DNA of 5,847 nt. Origin: Actinomycetes bacterium. GTDB taxonomy: Bacteria; Actinomycetota; Actinomycetes; Propionibacteriales; Propionibacteriaceae. The translations under genes were made by a program, and so were the position numbers. How positions within the stretch are numbered: position 1 is the first letter of the stretch; every line of letters starts with the position of its first letter. Location of the stretch: contig JAEZGC010000101.1 of assembly GCA_023437345.1 (NCBI GenBank), positions 1 through 5,847 on the forward strand, read 5' to 3'. Under the pieces are notes generated by a model. It worked only from the letters and a program-made list of their open reading frames with translations. It was not told the DNA's origin and searched no databases. This document shows, one piece after another, positions 1 through 5,475 of the stretch.

Positions 1-300
1 GGGGTGGAGGTGTCGGCGCCCTTCACCGGTGCGCACCTGTTGCATGCGTCGGTCGCCGCGTGCGTCCTCAACGACCTCTACCGGGAGGCCGGGAGCCTCG
101 GAGTGCAGCTGGACGGTGTGCTCGTGGAAGCCGAGGGCGGCTTCGCCGCCGACTGGGCCTCGACCGGCATCAGCTACCGCGTGCAGCTCGACTCCCCGGC
201 GGACCCGGACGCGCTGCAGCGTCTCCTGGCCGCCGTCGACGAGGTCGCCGAGATCCCCCGGGCAGTTCGGGCGGGAACCCGGGTCAGCAGGACCAGCTAG
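1..300 (+). CDS. OsmC-family protein, C-terminal part (5' end outside window)
   Basis: The reading frame is open from the first base to a TAG at 298-300, so the gene starts upstream; the GTG at 4 is probably internal. The roughly 100 residues carry the OsmC/Ohr C-terminal layout. The stretch GAHLLHASVAACVLNDLYREA matches the family's central helix with its conserved reactive cysteine. Two beta strands follow (GVLVEAEGGFAADW, and ISYRVQLDSP), then a helix and the tail AEIPRAVRAGTRV. In classical peroxidase members the tail holds a second cysteine just before the proline; here that position is isoleucine. This matches the OsmC-like subgroup with an 'IP' tail, so two-cysteine peroxide reduction is doubtful. 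The protein is probably cytosolic and dimeric, as in the family. The fold assignment is fairly secure, the substrate unknown. Confidence 0.8.
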   Translation, partial: GVEVSAPFTGAHLLHASVAACVLNDLYREAGSLGVQLDGVLVEAEGGFAADWASTGISYRVQLDSPADPDALQRLLAAVDEVAEIPRAVRAGTRVSRTS

Positions 301-367
301 GCGCGGAGGCACCAGCTTGGGCCCGGCCCCCCGCGTCGCAGTGACTTCGTCCCCGGTAGACGACAGG

Positions 368-383
368 GACACTCACCAATAGC
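368..383. repeat. 16-base motif, copy 1 of 2
   Basis: GACACTCACCAATAGC occurs here and again at 2458-2473 with one substitution (15 of 16 identical). This copy ends about 100 bases before the ATG at 485, and the other about 87 bases before the ATG at 2561. No function is recognised. A shared regulator site is one possibility. Confidence 0.4.
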
Positions 384-404
384 CCAGGCGTTGGCGCATT
401 CGTC

Positions 405-423
405 CGCGCCGGCGACCGGCGCG
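405..423. repeat. Perfect GC-rich inverted repeat (hairpin)
   Basis: CGCGCCGG and its exact complement CCGGCGCG are separated by only three bases (CGA), which would form a very stable 8-bp hairpin. It lies 105 bases after the OsmC-family stop and about 60 bases before the next start. It could be a T-run-less terminator for the upstream gene or part of the next gene's leader. No U-tract follows, so terminator is only a guess. Confidence 0.45.
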
Positions 424-484
424 AAGTAGGGTCGGGAGCGGCCGGGGCGACTGCGCCGCGGCCTTGGCCGGTTCCGGGGATGCC

Positions 485-1213
485 ATGTCGTCTGTCACTG
501 TCGATCCAACCGTTGATGCCCTCGCCAAGTGGAGCGGGCTGCTCCGCTGGGGCGGCTTGGCCGCGCTGGTGTCGGTCGCGCTGATCGTCGTCCAGCTGGT
601 CGCCTTCGTGATCTGGCCACCGGTGCACACGGTGGCCGAGGTGTTCGAGGTGATGGCCGAGTCGCCGGTGGTCGGTCTGCTCTCCCTCGACGCTGTATAC
701 ATCGTGAACAACGTCGCAGTCTGGCTCTTCTACGTCGGGTTGGGCGTCGCGCTGTGGCAGGTGTCGCGGTCGGGGGCGGTAGCAGCGATCGGGCTGGGCA
801 CCCTCCAGATGTCTGCCTACTTCGCCTCGAACCCGGCCCTGGAGATGCTCGTCCTCGGCCGCGCCCACGCCGCCGCGGGCCCGACCACCCGCGCCACGCT
901 GATGGCGGCGGGCGAGGCAGTCCTCGCCGCGTGGAAGGGCACCGCGTTCGTCACGTACTACCTGCTCGGTGCCGTCGTCCTGCTCATCTTCGCCTGGCTG
1001 CTCCGCCGCAGCCCACGGTTCGACCGAGCCAGCGCCTGGTGGGCCCTGGCGTCCGGGCTTCTGATGGTGGTCCCCTCCCCGTTCGGGACGGTGGGGATGG
1101 TCTTCGCTATCGCTTCCCTGCTCCCATGGAGTGTGTTCTGCGTGCTCGCCGGACGGCGGCTCGTCGGGTTGGCAGGTGACCGCAGAGCGGTCTCGCAGCA
1201 GCCACCCGGCTGA
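485..1213 (+). CDS. DUF4386-like multi-pass membrane protein
   Basis: This is an integral membrane protein of 242 residues. Hydrophobic segments lie at about 24-44, 72-91, 97-115, 154-173, 184-197 and 203-224, giving about six membrane passes and a short arginine-rich C-terminal tail. The text resembles the DUF4386 pattern: a 'MAESPVVGLLSLDAVYIVNN' region after helix 1, an 'ASNPALEML' segment after helix 3, an 'AAGEAVLAAWKGTAF' segment before helix 4, and 'SLLPWSVFCVLAGRRL' at the end. The family has no established biochemical role. I chose the ATG at 485, preceded by GGGG at 477-480; an in-frame TTG at 464 is less likely. The gene converges with the minus-strand membrane gene ending at 1286. 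The membrane nature is certain; the family name is from recognition and less so. Confidence 0.75.
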   Translation: MSSVTVDPTVDALAKWSGLLRWGGLAALVSVALIVVQLVAFVIWPPVHTVAEVFEVMAESPVVGLLSLDAVYIVNNVAVWLFYVGLGVALWQVSRSGAVAAIGLGTLQMSAYFASNPALEMLVLGRAHAAAGPTTRATLMAAGEAVLAAWKGTAFVTYYLLGAVVLLIFAWLLRRSPRFDRASAWWALASGLLMVVPSPFGTVGMVFAIASLLPWSVFCVLAGRRLVGLAGDRRAVSQQPPG

Positions 1214-1228
1214 CGCCGCGGCAACCCG

Positions 1229-1255
1229 GTCACCCGGCGCGCCACGCCGGGCGAC
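1229..1255. terminator. Probable bidirectional terminator between convergent genes
   Basis: CCCGGCG (1233-1239) and CGCCGGG (1245-1251) form a perfect 7-bp stem around a 5-base loop. Beyond one mismatch it is extended by GTC (1229-1231) pairing with GAC (1253-1255). It sits in the 72-base gap between a plus-strand stop (1213) and a minus-strand stop (1286), where a shared terminator is expected. There is no clear T-run, which is common in high-GC actinobacteria. Confidence 0.6.
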
Positions 1256-1285
1256 AATGGGCCCGCACGAAGAACAGCCGAGGCC

Positions 1286-1867
1286 TCAACGGGGTGGGTG
1301 CGACCTTCGTGCGCGCCACCACGCTGCGACGGCGATGCTCACGCCGATCCCCAGCAGCAGGAAGCCGGCCGACAAGGCGACCCACTTGCCCGCGGTGAAC
1401 AGCGGCGCCACCTCCGCGAGCACCGGCGTCCGGGCCGGGTAGCGCGCCATCACCGTCGCGGTGCAGATGTTCTCGGCATAGTCCAGCATCACCACGACGA
1501 CGGGCAGCAGGGCCACCCGTCGCCAACGACTCCCTGGCGCCGTCCCTCGCGCCCAGACCCAGGCCAGCGTCGCCACCAGGAACGCCCCGTACACGATCGG
1601 CCAGACGACGTCGAAGGTCACCCGCGCCCACACATAGGCGGCCCTGCCCTCGGTCCCCCACGCCTGGGCCGCCGCGTAGAGGTCGTCCGGCGAATACCAG
1701 ACAGACGTGTCAGGGGCCGCGTAGCGGACGGTGTAGAAGGCCCCTGCCGCAGCCTGGGCCGGCAACACGATGGCGGTGAACACGACGAACAGCACCACCG
1801 CCGCGATGGCCATCCAGCCGCGCACTCCGTGCGCCAGGCGCCCGGCTACCCGATCCACCACCGCCAT
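1286..1867 (-). CDS. Four-helix integral membrane protein of unknown function
   Basis: The protein has 193 residues with four hydrophobic segments at about 18-38, 84-105, 118-137 and 160-184. A polar region of about 45 residues between helices 1 and 2 (YTVRYAAPDTSVWYSPDDLY) may face outside the cell. Conserved-looking polar residues lie within or beside the helices: TFDVVWP before helix 2, and LDYAENICTATVM in helix 3, whose Asp-Tyr-x-Glu-Asn cluster could be functional. I do not recognise a named family. The ATG at 1867 was chosen because a purine-rich GAGGGA-type site precedes it by about ten bases and the protein then opens with a basic segment before helix 1. An in-frame extension to 2032 would overlap rbsD and looks non-coding. 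The gene is transcribed divergently from rbsD and converges with the upstream membrane gene. Confidence 0.75.
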   Translation of the reverse strand: MAVVDRVAGRLAHGVRGWMAIAAVVLFVVFTAIVLPAQAAAGAFYTVRYAAPDTSVWYSPDDLYAAAQAWGTEGRAAYVWARVTFDVVWPIVYGAFLVATLAWVWARGTAPGSRWRRVALLPVVVVMLDYAENICTATVMARYPARTPVLAEVAPLFTAGKWVALSAGFLLLGIGVSIAVAAWWRARRSHPPR

Positions 1868-1995
1868 CGCACCCCGTCCCTCGTGGTGCTGCGATGCTAA
1901 CGCGCTCGGTGACCACTCGATCGTCAACGGCACCCGCACCTCGAGGACATCACTACAGTCTCGGGAGTGGTGACGACCTGCGGGAGGGAATGAGC
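1868..1995. promoter_or_regulatory. Divergent promoter region between membrane gene and rbsD, with nested dyads
   Basis: This 128-base spacer must hold the promoters of both divergent genes. GTGACCACTC at 1909-1918 and GAGTGGTGAC at 1965-1974 form a 9-of-10 inverted repeat. The palindrome CCTCGAGG (1939-1946) lies almost exactly at its centre. TACAGT at 1954-1959 is a possible -10 element for rbsD, but I see no convincing -35. The region's location is sure; the sites are inferred from symmetry. Confidence 0.4.
1983..1988 (+). promoter_or_regulatory. rbsD ribosome binding site
   Basis: GGAGGG lies seven bases before the ATG at 1996. Another ATG at 1990 is only one base from it, so the spacing favours the start at 1996. 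Confidence 0.7.
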
Positions 1996-2385
1996 ATGCG
2001 ACGGTCCGGGATTCTGAACGCTCAGTTGTCACGAGCGCTGGCCGAGCTCGGTCACGGTCATCTCGTGGTGATCGGCGACGCCGGGCTGCCCCGGCCGTCC
2101 GGCGTCGAGTGCGTCGACCTTGCGCTCGAACTTGGAGTGCCGACCTTCGCTCAGGTGCTCGCCGCTGTCGTGACCGAACTCGTGACGGAGCAGGCGGTGC
2201 TGGCCCAGGAGGCTGCCGAGGCGAACCGTGCCGTCGTGGAACTGGTCGGGAGGCTGGCCCACCAGCCGGTCTTCGTCCCTCACGAGGAGCTCAAGCGCAT
2301 CAGCCAGGACGCCCGGCTGTACATCCGGACCGGCGAGGCCACCCCGTACGCGAACGTGGTGCTGCGGTGCGGCGTCCCGTTCTAG
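1996..2385 (+). CDS. rbsD: D-ribose pyranase (RbsD/FucU family)
   Basis: RbsD interconverts the pyranose form of D-ribose with the furanose form, the one ribokinase phosphorylates. It works in the cytosol as a ring-shaped oligomer. The 129 residues, close to the family's usual 130-140, match along their whole length. They include the opening SGILNAQLSRALAELGH with the catalytic-type His20; VVIGDAGLPRPSGVECVDLAL with Asp28; a GVPTFAQVLAAVVTEL segment; FVPHEELK with His96; and the C-terminal IRTGEATPYANVVLRCGVPF with the ligand-binding Tyr118 and Asn120. No active-site residue appears to be missing. The ATG at 1996 gives the usual basic 'MRRSGILN' N-terminus and has the better-spaced ribosome binding site. 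Unlike classical rbs operons, no transporter, ribokinase or LacI regulator is adjacent. Confidence 0.95.
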   Translation: MRRSGILNAQLSRALAELGHGHLVVIGDAGLPRPSGVECVDLALELGVPTFAQVLAAVVTELVTEQAVLAQEAAEANRAVVELVGRLAHQPVFVPHEELKRISQDARLYIRTGEATPYANVVLRCGVPF

Positions 2386-2394
2386 GCGAGCTGT

Positions 2395-2440
2395 AGCCGC
2401 CTCGCGGTCGGGTCGGCCAACCGCCTGGCTGCGGCTTTAT
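2395..2440 (+). terminator. Possible rbsD terminator (nested stem-loop then TTTAT)
   Basis: AGCCGC (2395-2400) pairs with GCGGCT (2431-2436). Inside it GCGGT (2404-2408) pairs with ACCGC (2420-2424). TTTAT follows immediately. It begins ten bases after the rbsD stop. The long loop makes the fold uncertain. Confidence 0.35.
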
Positions 2441-2457
2441 CCCCCAAACACGCGGGA

Positions 2458-2473
2458 GACACTCACCAGTAGC
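2458..2473. repeat. 16-base motif, copy 2 of 2
   Basis: GACACTCACCAGTAGC differs at one position from the copy at 368-383. It lies about 87 bases before the ATG at 2561. Role unknown. Confidence 0.4.
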
Positions 2474-2560
2474 GGGGACGGCTGTCGTCGATGTCGATCG
2501 CGGTCGGTGTTGTCCGTCGTCTCGGTGTACGCCCACTTCGGGCTCGATGAGGAGGACGGC

Positions 2561-2720
2561 ATGAACCTCGAAGACTTGGCGAAGGACACGTATCCCGAAC
2601 TGCTGCTCGGCGCGGTACAGGACCTGATCAAGGAGCAGGCACGGGGCGCGAGCCAGTCGCCGCCAACGGCGGGCGCAGCGCCTCGGCCTTATCACCTACG
2701 TGCTCGCTCGGCGCTCCTGA
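2561..2720 (+). pseudogene. Small unknown gene, apparently frameshifted
   Basis: An AGGAGG ribosome binding site (2550-2555) lies five bases before the ATG at 2561, the best in the window. The first codons read MNLEDLAKDTYPELLLGAVQ and then DLIKEQ, a plausible acidic amphipathic helix with G/C-rich third positions. After about residue 30 that frame becomes proline/arginine-rich and runs antisense through the DUF2254 gene, which is not credible. One base on, the neighbouring frame reads RRQRRAQRLGLITYVLARRS and stops at TGA 2718-2720, again with coding-like codon use. One extra base somewhere in about 2632-2660 would join the two into a protein of about 52 residues with an acidic N-terminus and a basic C-terminus. 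This may be a real frameshift or a sequencing error. I do not recognise a family. Confidence 0.4.
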
Positions 2721-2863
2721 CGCCTGGGCGACCGCGCGCTCCGCCAGCGCAGCGCTCGACAGGATCCCCCGAGCTCGGGCGTTTCCGCCACCGGCCGACG
2801 ATCTCGCGGCGGCCCCAGCCCCATCACGCCGTCGGGAGGTGTCCGCGCCGAGACCGACGGCAC
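2721..2863. other. Convergent intergenic gap with palindrome
   Basis: No convincing gene is visible between the small plus-strand gene and the minus-strand DUF2254 stop. CCCGAGCTCGGG at 2768-2779 is a perfect 12-bp palindrome. As RNA it would give only a short stem with a tight loop, so its role as a terminator is weakly supported. Confidence 0.3.
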
Positions 2864-4069
2864 TCATCGCCGCTGGGCGCGACGGGCACGCCAGGCGCGC
2901 AGCCAGGACTCGGTGACCGCCCTGTGCTCGGGTCGCGCGGCAGCGGCGACATCAGTCAAGAGGGCCTCGATGCGCCGCTGGACCTGCAGCGCGTCCGCGC
3001 CATACTGGTCGATCTCCTGCAGCGCGAGGTCGAGGTAGTCAGCGAACCTCTCCGGCGGTGTGACGAGTCGTACCGCCTTGTCGTCGCCGCGGTGGAGCCC
3101 GTCACGAAGGGATCGCGGGGCGAGTCGACGCAGCAGGTCGTGGAGTTGGTCGAGGGCCTGGACGGCCGTGGTGGGGTCGTTGATCCCCGGCGACAGCGCC
3201 CTCTCGGCGATATCGACCAGTTGGCGGAACCCGAAGGCGACGTCTTGTTGCATGGTGCGGTCATCGGACAGGGTGATGGCCGCCGCGACCGCCCCGTGGT
3301 CGACCCCGCCGGCTCCGAGCACCTCCACCAGCGGCGCGCCGGCCGGAACGAAGTCGCCCGGCCCTGCTTCCATCCGAAAGGCCACGTCCGCCTCGCCGGC
3401 GATCCCAACCAGACGATCGGTGTCGACCTGCGTGACGATGCCCGACCGGGGGGCCCGGACCACGGCGACCGCGCGCCCCGGTCGAGGCCCAGCGGTCGGC
3501 GCGGCGTCCTCGCCGTCTGTCGGGTAGCGCCTGTCCAGAGTCTCCCGGGTTTCCCTGCCGATCGCGGTCAGGACGGACGAGATCTGGATCGCACTGGCGA
3601 TGTGATGGATGTAGGCCACGAACATGCCCACGCTGAGCAGCAGCAAACCCAGCCCGACGGTGGTCGCGATATCCGGGACGAAGACGGCGTCACCGCCGGT
3701 GACCGTCCGCAACACCGTCACGGAGTACACGAACGTCGCCACGAACGTCCCGAGGGCGAACTGGGTGAGCCGGTCGCGAAGGAAGGTGCGCAGCACTCGG
3801 GGAGAGAACTGCGAACTGGTCAACTGCAGCACGACGATGGTGATCGAGAAGACCAGGCCTGTGAAGGTGATCATCGACGCACTGATGGCGGAGAGCACCT
3901 CCCGCGCGCCGTCCGGCCCCGCGTCGAAGGCGAAACGCACATCGCCCTCCAGCGTGCGGTCCAGCGTGACCAGGGACAGGCCGAGCAGGATGGCGAGCAC
4001 CACGCAGGCAGAGGGGATCGCCCAGAAGCCGGTGCGGACCGACTGCCACCACGTGCGAACGTGCGTCAC
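2864..4069 (-). CDS. DUF2254 family membrane protein
   Basis: The protein has about 401 residues from the GTG at 4069. Four hydrophobic segments lie at about 17-36, 63-83, 103-121 and 135-157. A cytosolic half of about 240 residues follows. The family signature is clear: ISASMITFTGLVFSITIVVLQ in helix 2, then SSQFSPRVLRTFLRDR, AYIHHIA at the end of helix 4, a small beta-rich module around 209-250 (RSGIVTQVDTDRLV and PGDFVPAGAPL), and the hallmark FGFRQLVDIAERALSPGIND followed by PTTAVQALDQLHDLLRRL. The family's function is not established; its layout suggests an oligomeric membrane channel or transporter with a cytosolic domain, which is inference. The frame stays open to 4210, but that extension is arginine-rich and lacks family-like text. 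No strong ribosome binding site decides the start. The gene is divergent from the kinase-like gene. Confidence 0.9.
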   Translation of the reverse strand: MTHVRTWWQSVRTGFWAIPSACVVLAILLGLSLVTLDRTLEGDVRFAFDAGPDGAREVLSAISASMITFTGLVFSITIVVLQLTSSQFSPRVLRTFLRDRLTQFALGTFVATFVYSVTVLRTVTGGDAVFVPDIATTVGLGLLLLSVGMFVAYIHHIASAIQISSVLTAIGRETRETLDRRYPTDGEDAAPTAGPRPGRAVAVVRAPRSGIVTQVDTDRLVGIAGEADVAFRMEAGPGDFVPAGAPLVEVLGAGGVDHGAVAAAITLSDDRTMQQDVAFGFRQLVDIAERALSPGINDPTTAVQALDQLHDLLRRLAPRSLRDGLHRGDDKAVRLVTPPERFADYLDLALQEIDQYGADALQVQRRIEALLTDVAAAARPEHRAVTESWLRAWRARRAQRR

Positions 4070-4374
4070 GGCGCCGTCCGCGCTCCGCGGGCCCCGACAG
4101 CCGTGCACCGCGCAAAGGGCCCACCCGGCGCTGCGCCTCCGTGGTGAAACACCGAGTCGGGCCGATGTGACATGACTGCTCCATGCCCGGCACCGGTCAG
4201 CTACAAACACTGGCCCGCTCCCTCACGGTCACCGGTCACCGTGATCCGGCACTGAATGGCGTCCCCGCGAGTCGCTCGGCGCTCGTCGAGCTATGCTCGG
4301 CAGAGGTGAGCCGGGAAGTCTGGTCGGCACGCGTCCGCGTTGAGCGGGCGCGGAACTCGATCAGGGAGAGTCCG
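4070..4374. promoter_or_regulatory. Divergent spacer between DUF2254 and kinase-like genes
   Basis: This gap of 305 bases must contain promoters for both divergent genes. Open frames from both genes extend into it but give low-quality protein text. It holds the palindrome at 4223-4244. TATGCT at 4292-4297 fits the actinobacterial TANNNT -10 form for the kinase-like gene, but no good -35 is visible. GGGAGAG at 4363-4369 is the kinase gene's ribosome binding site. I see no RNA gene in it. Confidence 0.4.
4223..4244. promoter_or_regulatory. 22-bp near-perfect palindrome, candidate operator
   Basis: TCACGGT and its complement ACCGTGA flank a central palindrome ACCGGT, with one C on each side as the only asymmetry (20 of 22 positions symmetrical). 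The core can also be read as GGTCACC repeated twice in tandem. It lies about 131 bases upstream of the ATG at 4375 and 154 bases upstream of the DUF2254 GTG, as expected of a dimeric regulator's operator. No transcription factor is encoded in the window. Confidence 0.45.
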
Positions 4375-5088
4375 ATGGCGGAACCGGCAGTGGTCACCGA
4401 CCGGTCCTCAGTGCAGACAGCGGATGGACGTCTCGTCTGCGATGCTGGAACTGGACTACGTCAGCTGAGATCCAGGCTTCGCCTCCAGCCGGGACGCACC
4501 CTGGTCGGCATCGACGGGGTGCTCGGCTCCGGCCGACACACCTTTGCCGACGAACTTGCCGTCCTGCTCGCCGAATGCGGCATCGAGACTGTCCGGGCGT
4601 CGTTCGACGACCACCTCAATCCCTCCGCAATCCGTTACGCGCGGGGCTCTGCGTCACCCCGCGGGTTCTACGAGGACACGTACGACTATGGCGCGTTCAA
4701 CGACGACGTCCTGGAGCCGCTCAGTCGCGAGGGCTCCGGACGGGACCGTCCGACCGCGTACGACCACACGCTGAACGCGCCGACCCGCCCGCTCTGGCAA
4801 ATTGCGCCGGAGAACTGCGTCGCGATCATCGACGGTACGTTCCTGCACAGCAGCCGGTTCTGCACTGACGGCAAGGACAAGCCGTGGGACGTGTCCGTAT
4901 GGCTGGACGTTCCGCTGGAAGAGGCCTATCGGCGCCTGCACGAACGCCTCGGCGTGAACCCCGACCCCCACCACCCCGACAACACCGGCTCCTACCAGGG
5001 CCAACAGCTCTACCTGGCGGAGTGTGACCCCGCCAGCAAGGCTGACCTCGTCGTGGACAACACAGACCGCCACCCGGCGATCGACTGA
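4375..5088 (+). CDS. Uridine-kinase-like P-loop protein with altered Walker A
   Basis: The 237-residue cytosolic protein has the order of actinobacterial uridine-kinase-like NMP kinases. A short N-terminal extension (1-40) precedes a P-loop strand LVGIDGVLGSGRHTFADELA (43-62). Then come VRASFDDHLNP (73-83), where the kinase's substrate-side Asp lies; GFYEDTYDYGAFNDDVLEPL (97-116); a Walker-B-like strand AIIDGTFL (150-157); WDVSVWLDVPLEEAYRRLHERL (171-192); and the closing GQQLYLAECDPASKADLVVD (209-228) and NTD. Family members phosphorylate a nucleoside or similar alcohol with ATP. Here the Walker A lysine is Arg54 and the next Ser/Thr is His55, so ATP use may be altered or lost. The ATG at 4375 follows GGGAGAG by five bases; the in-frame extension to 4183 looks non-coding. 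No operon partner is visible. The fold is secure, activity uncertain. Confidence 0.85.
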   Translation: MAEPAVVTDRSSVQTADGRLVCDAGTGLRQLRSRLRLQPGRTLVGIDGVLGSGRHTFADELAVLLAECGIETVRASFDDHLNPSAIRYARGSASPRGFYEDTYDYGAFNDDVLEPLSREGSGRDRPTAYDHTLNAPTRPLWQIAPENCVAIIDGTFLHSSRFCTDGKDKPWDVSVWLDVPLEEAYRRLHERLGVNPDPHHPDNTGSYQGQQLYLAECDPASKADLVVDNTDRHPAID

Positions 5089-5184
5089 CCTCGGCACGCA
5101 CGCTTGTCCCAGCGGTGGTGTCAACCATCACCCGAACCACAGTCAGGCATCAGCCGAAGCCCAAACGTCAAGCATCAGCCGAGG
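5089..5184. repeat. Cluster of short repeats beside tRNA fragment (three direct, one inverted)
   Basis: GTCAGGCATCAGCCGAAG (5142-5159) and GTCAAGCATCAGCCGAGG (5167-5184) match at 16 of 18 positions. A weaker copy, GTCAACCATCACCCGAAC (5120-5137), matches the first at 14 of 18. Just after the kinase stop, CCTCGGC (5089-5095) and GCTTGTC (5102-5108) match the reverse complement of both ends of the repeat with two extra bases between. Spacing of the direct copies is 22 and 25 bases. Such arrays next to a tRNA-derived core resemble arm-type binding sites of tyrosine integrases or excisionase sites; this is inference. Confidence 0.55.
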
Positions 5185-5197
5185 TAACACAGACCCC

Positions 5198-5242
5198 TGG
5201 TGGGCCCACTGGGAATCGAACCCAGAACCCGCGGATTAAAAG
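5198..5242 (-). pseudogene. 3' part of a tRNA gene (Lys-like): probable attachment-site remnant
   Basis: Read on the minus strand, the segment is a perfect tRNA 3' portion. It has the anticodon loop CTTTTAA (5236-5242), 3' anticodon stem TCCGC, five-base variable loop GGGTT, T arm CTGGG-TTCGATT-CCCAG, 3' acceptor strand TGGGCCC, discriminator A, and encoded CCA (5198-5200). The 5' half is missing. The bases before the loop (AACCC) do not pair with TCCGC, and no GGGCCCA acceptor strand or D arm lies upstream. The loop as it stands would give anticodon TTT (Lys), but if the copied block begins inside the loop the parent could be tRNA-Lys(CTT). Displaced tRNA 3' ends are the usual trace of elements that integrate at tRNA genes. 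Confidence 0.8.
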
Positions 5243-5475
5243 GGGTTGGTAATCGCCGTCCCGACTAGGGCGGCGACCCAGTCATGTTGACGCGTGCGAT
5301 TCAGATGCGATCCGGCCTCGGACCGGGAGAACCAAATCGCGAGACGCGCGCTCACGCTGGGGACACCGGTCTTCTGGTCTCTACGCCCCGTCAAACCTCG
5401 ATGCCGGGCCCTTCGATCATTCCCGGCAGCTCCATGATGACCTCTGCTGGGCCCACGCAACAGGCCGCAGCAGGG
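5243..5475. other. Non-coding or degraded segment beyond the tRNA fragment
   Basis: No convincing gene is seen here. A hairpin lies at 5253-5276: TCGCCGTCC pairs with GGGCGGCGA (one G-T wobble) around a six-base loop, ten bases from the tRNA fragment's broken edge. The rest has less biased codon positions in every frame. A minus-strand tail ending at TGA 5391-5393 (IMELPGMIEGPGIEV) looks faintly protein-like, but its upstream part overlaps the oxidoreductase remnant. Confidence 0.35.

Noticed and set aside
1868..2032. N-terminal extension of the minus-strand membrane protein to a start at 2032
   Set aside because: It would overlap the rbsD start on the other strand, has irregular composition, and lacks a good ribosome binding site, unlike the ATG at 1867.
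2628..2867. A 79-codon minus-strand frame whose ATG overlaps the DUF2254 stop as ATGA
   Set aside because: The overlap looks like translational coupling, but the protein is low-complexity Ala/Arg/Gly/Pro with no fold-like pattern and no ribosome binding site, and it is antisense to the more plausible small gene at 2561.
2228..4147. A 639-codon plus-strand open frame across rbsD's end and the whole DUF2254 gene
   Set aside because: Its text is arginine/proline/glycine-rich and lies antisense to a well-recognised DUF2254 protein; long antisense open frames are typical of high-GC DNA. Only the short segment from 2561 looks coding.
5089..5184. A CRISPR array
   Set aside because: Repeats are only 18 bases, imperfect, separated by 4-7 bases and few in number, with no cas genes; spacer-length gaps are absent.
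5024..5239. A 71-codon plus-strand frame ending WWAHWESNPEPAD
   Set aside because: The 'WESNPEP' ending is the translation of a tRNA T arm read in reverse, and its first part overlaps the kinase gene out of frame.
5198..5273. A complete tRNA gene on the minus strand
   Set aside because: The 5' half does not fold: no acceptor strand complementary to TGGGCCC, no D arm, and the 5' anticodon stem bases AACCC cannot pair with TCCGC.
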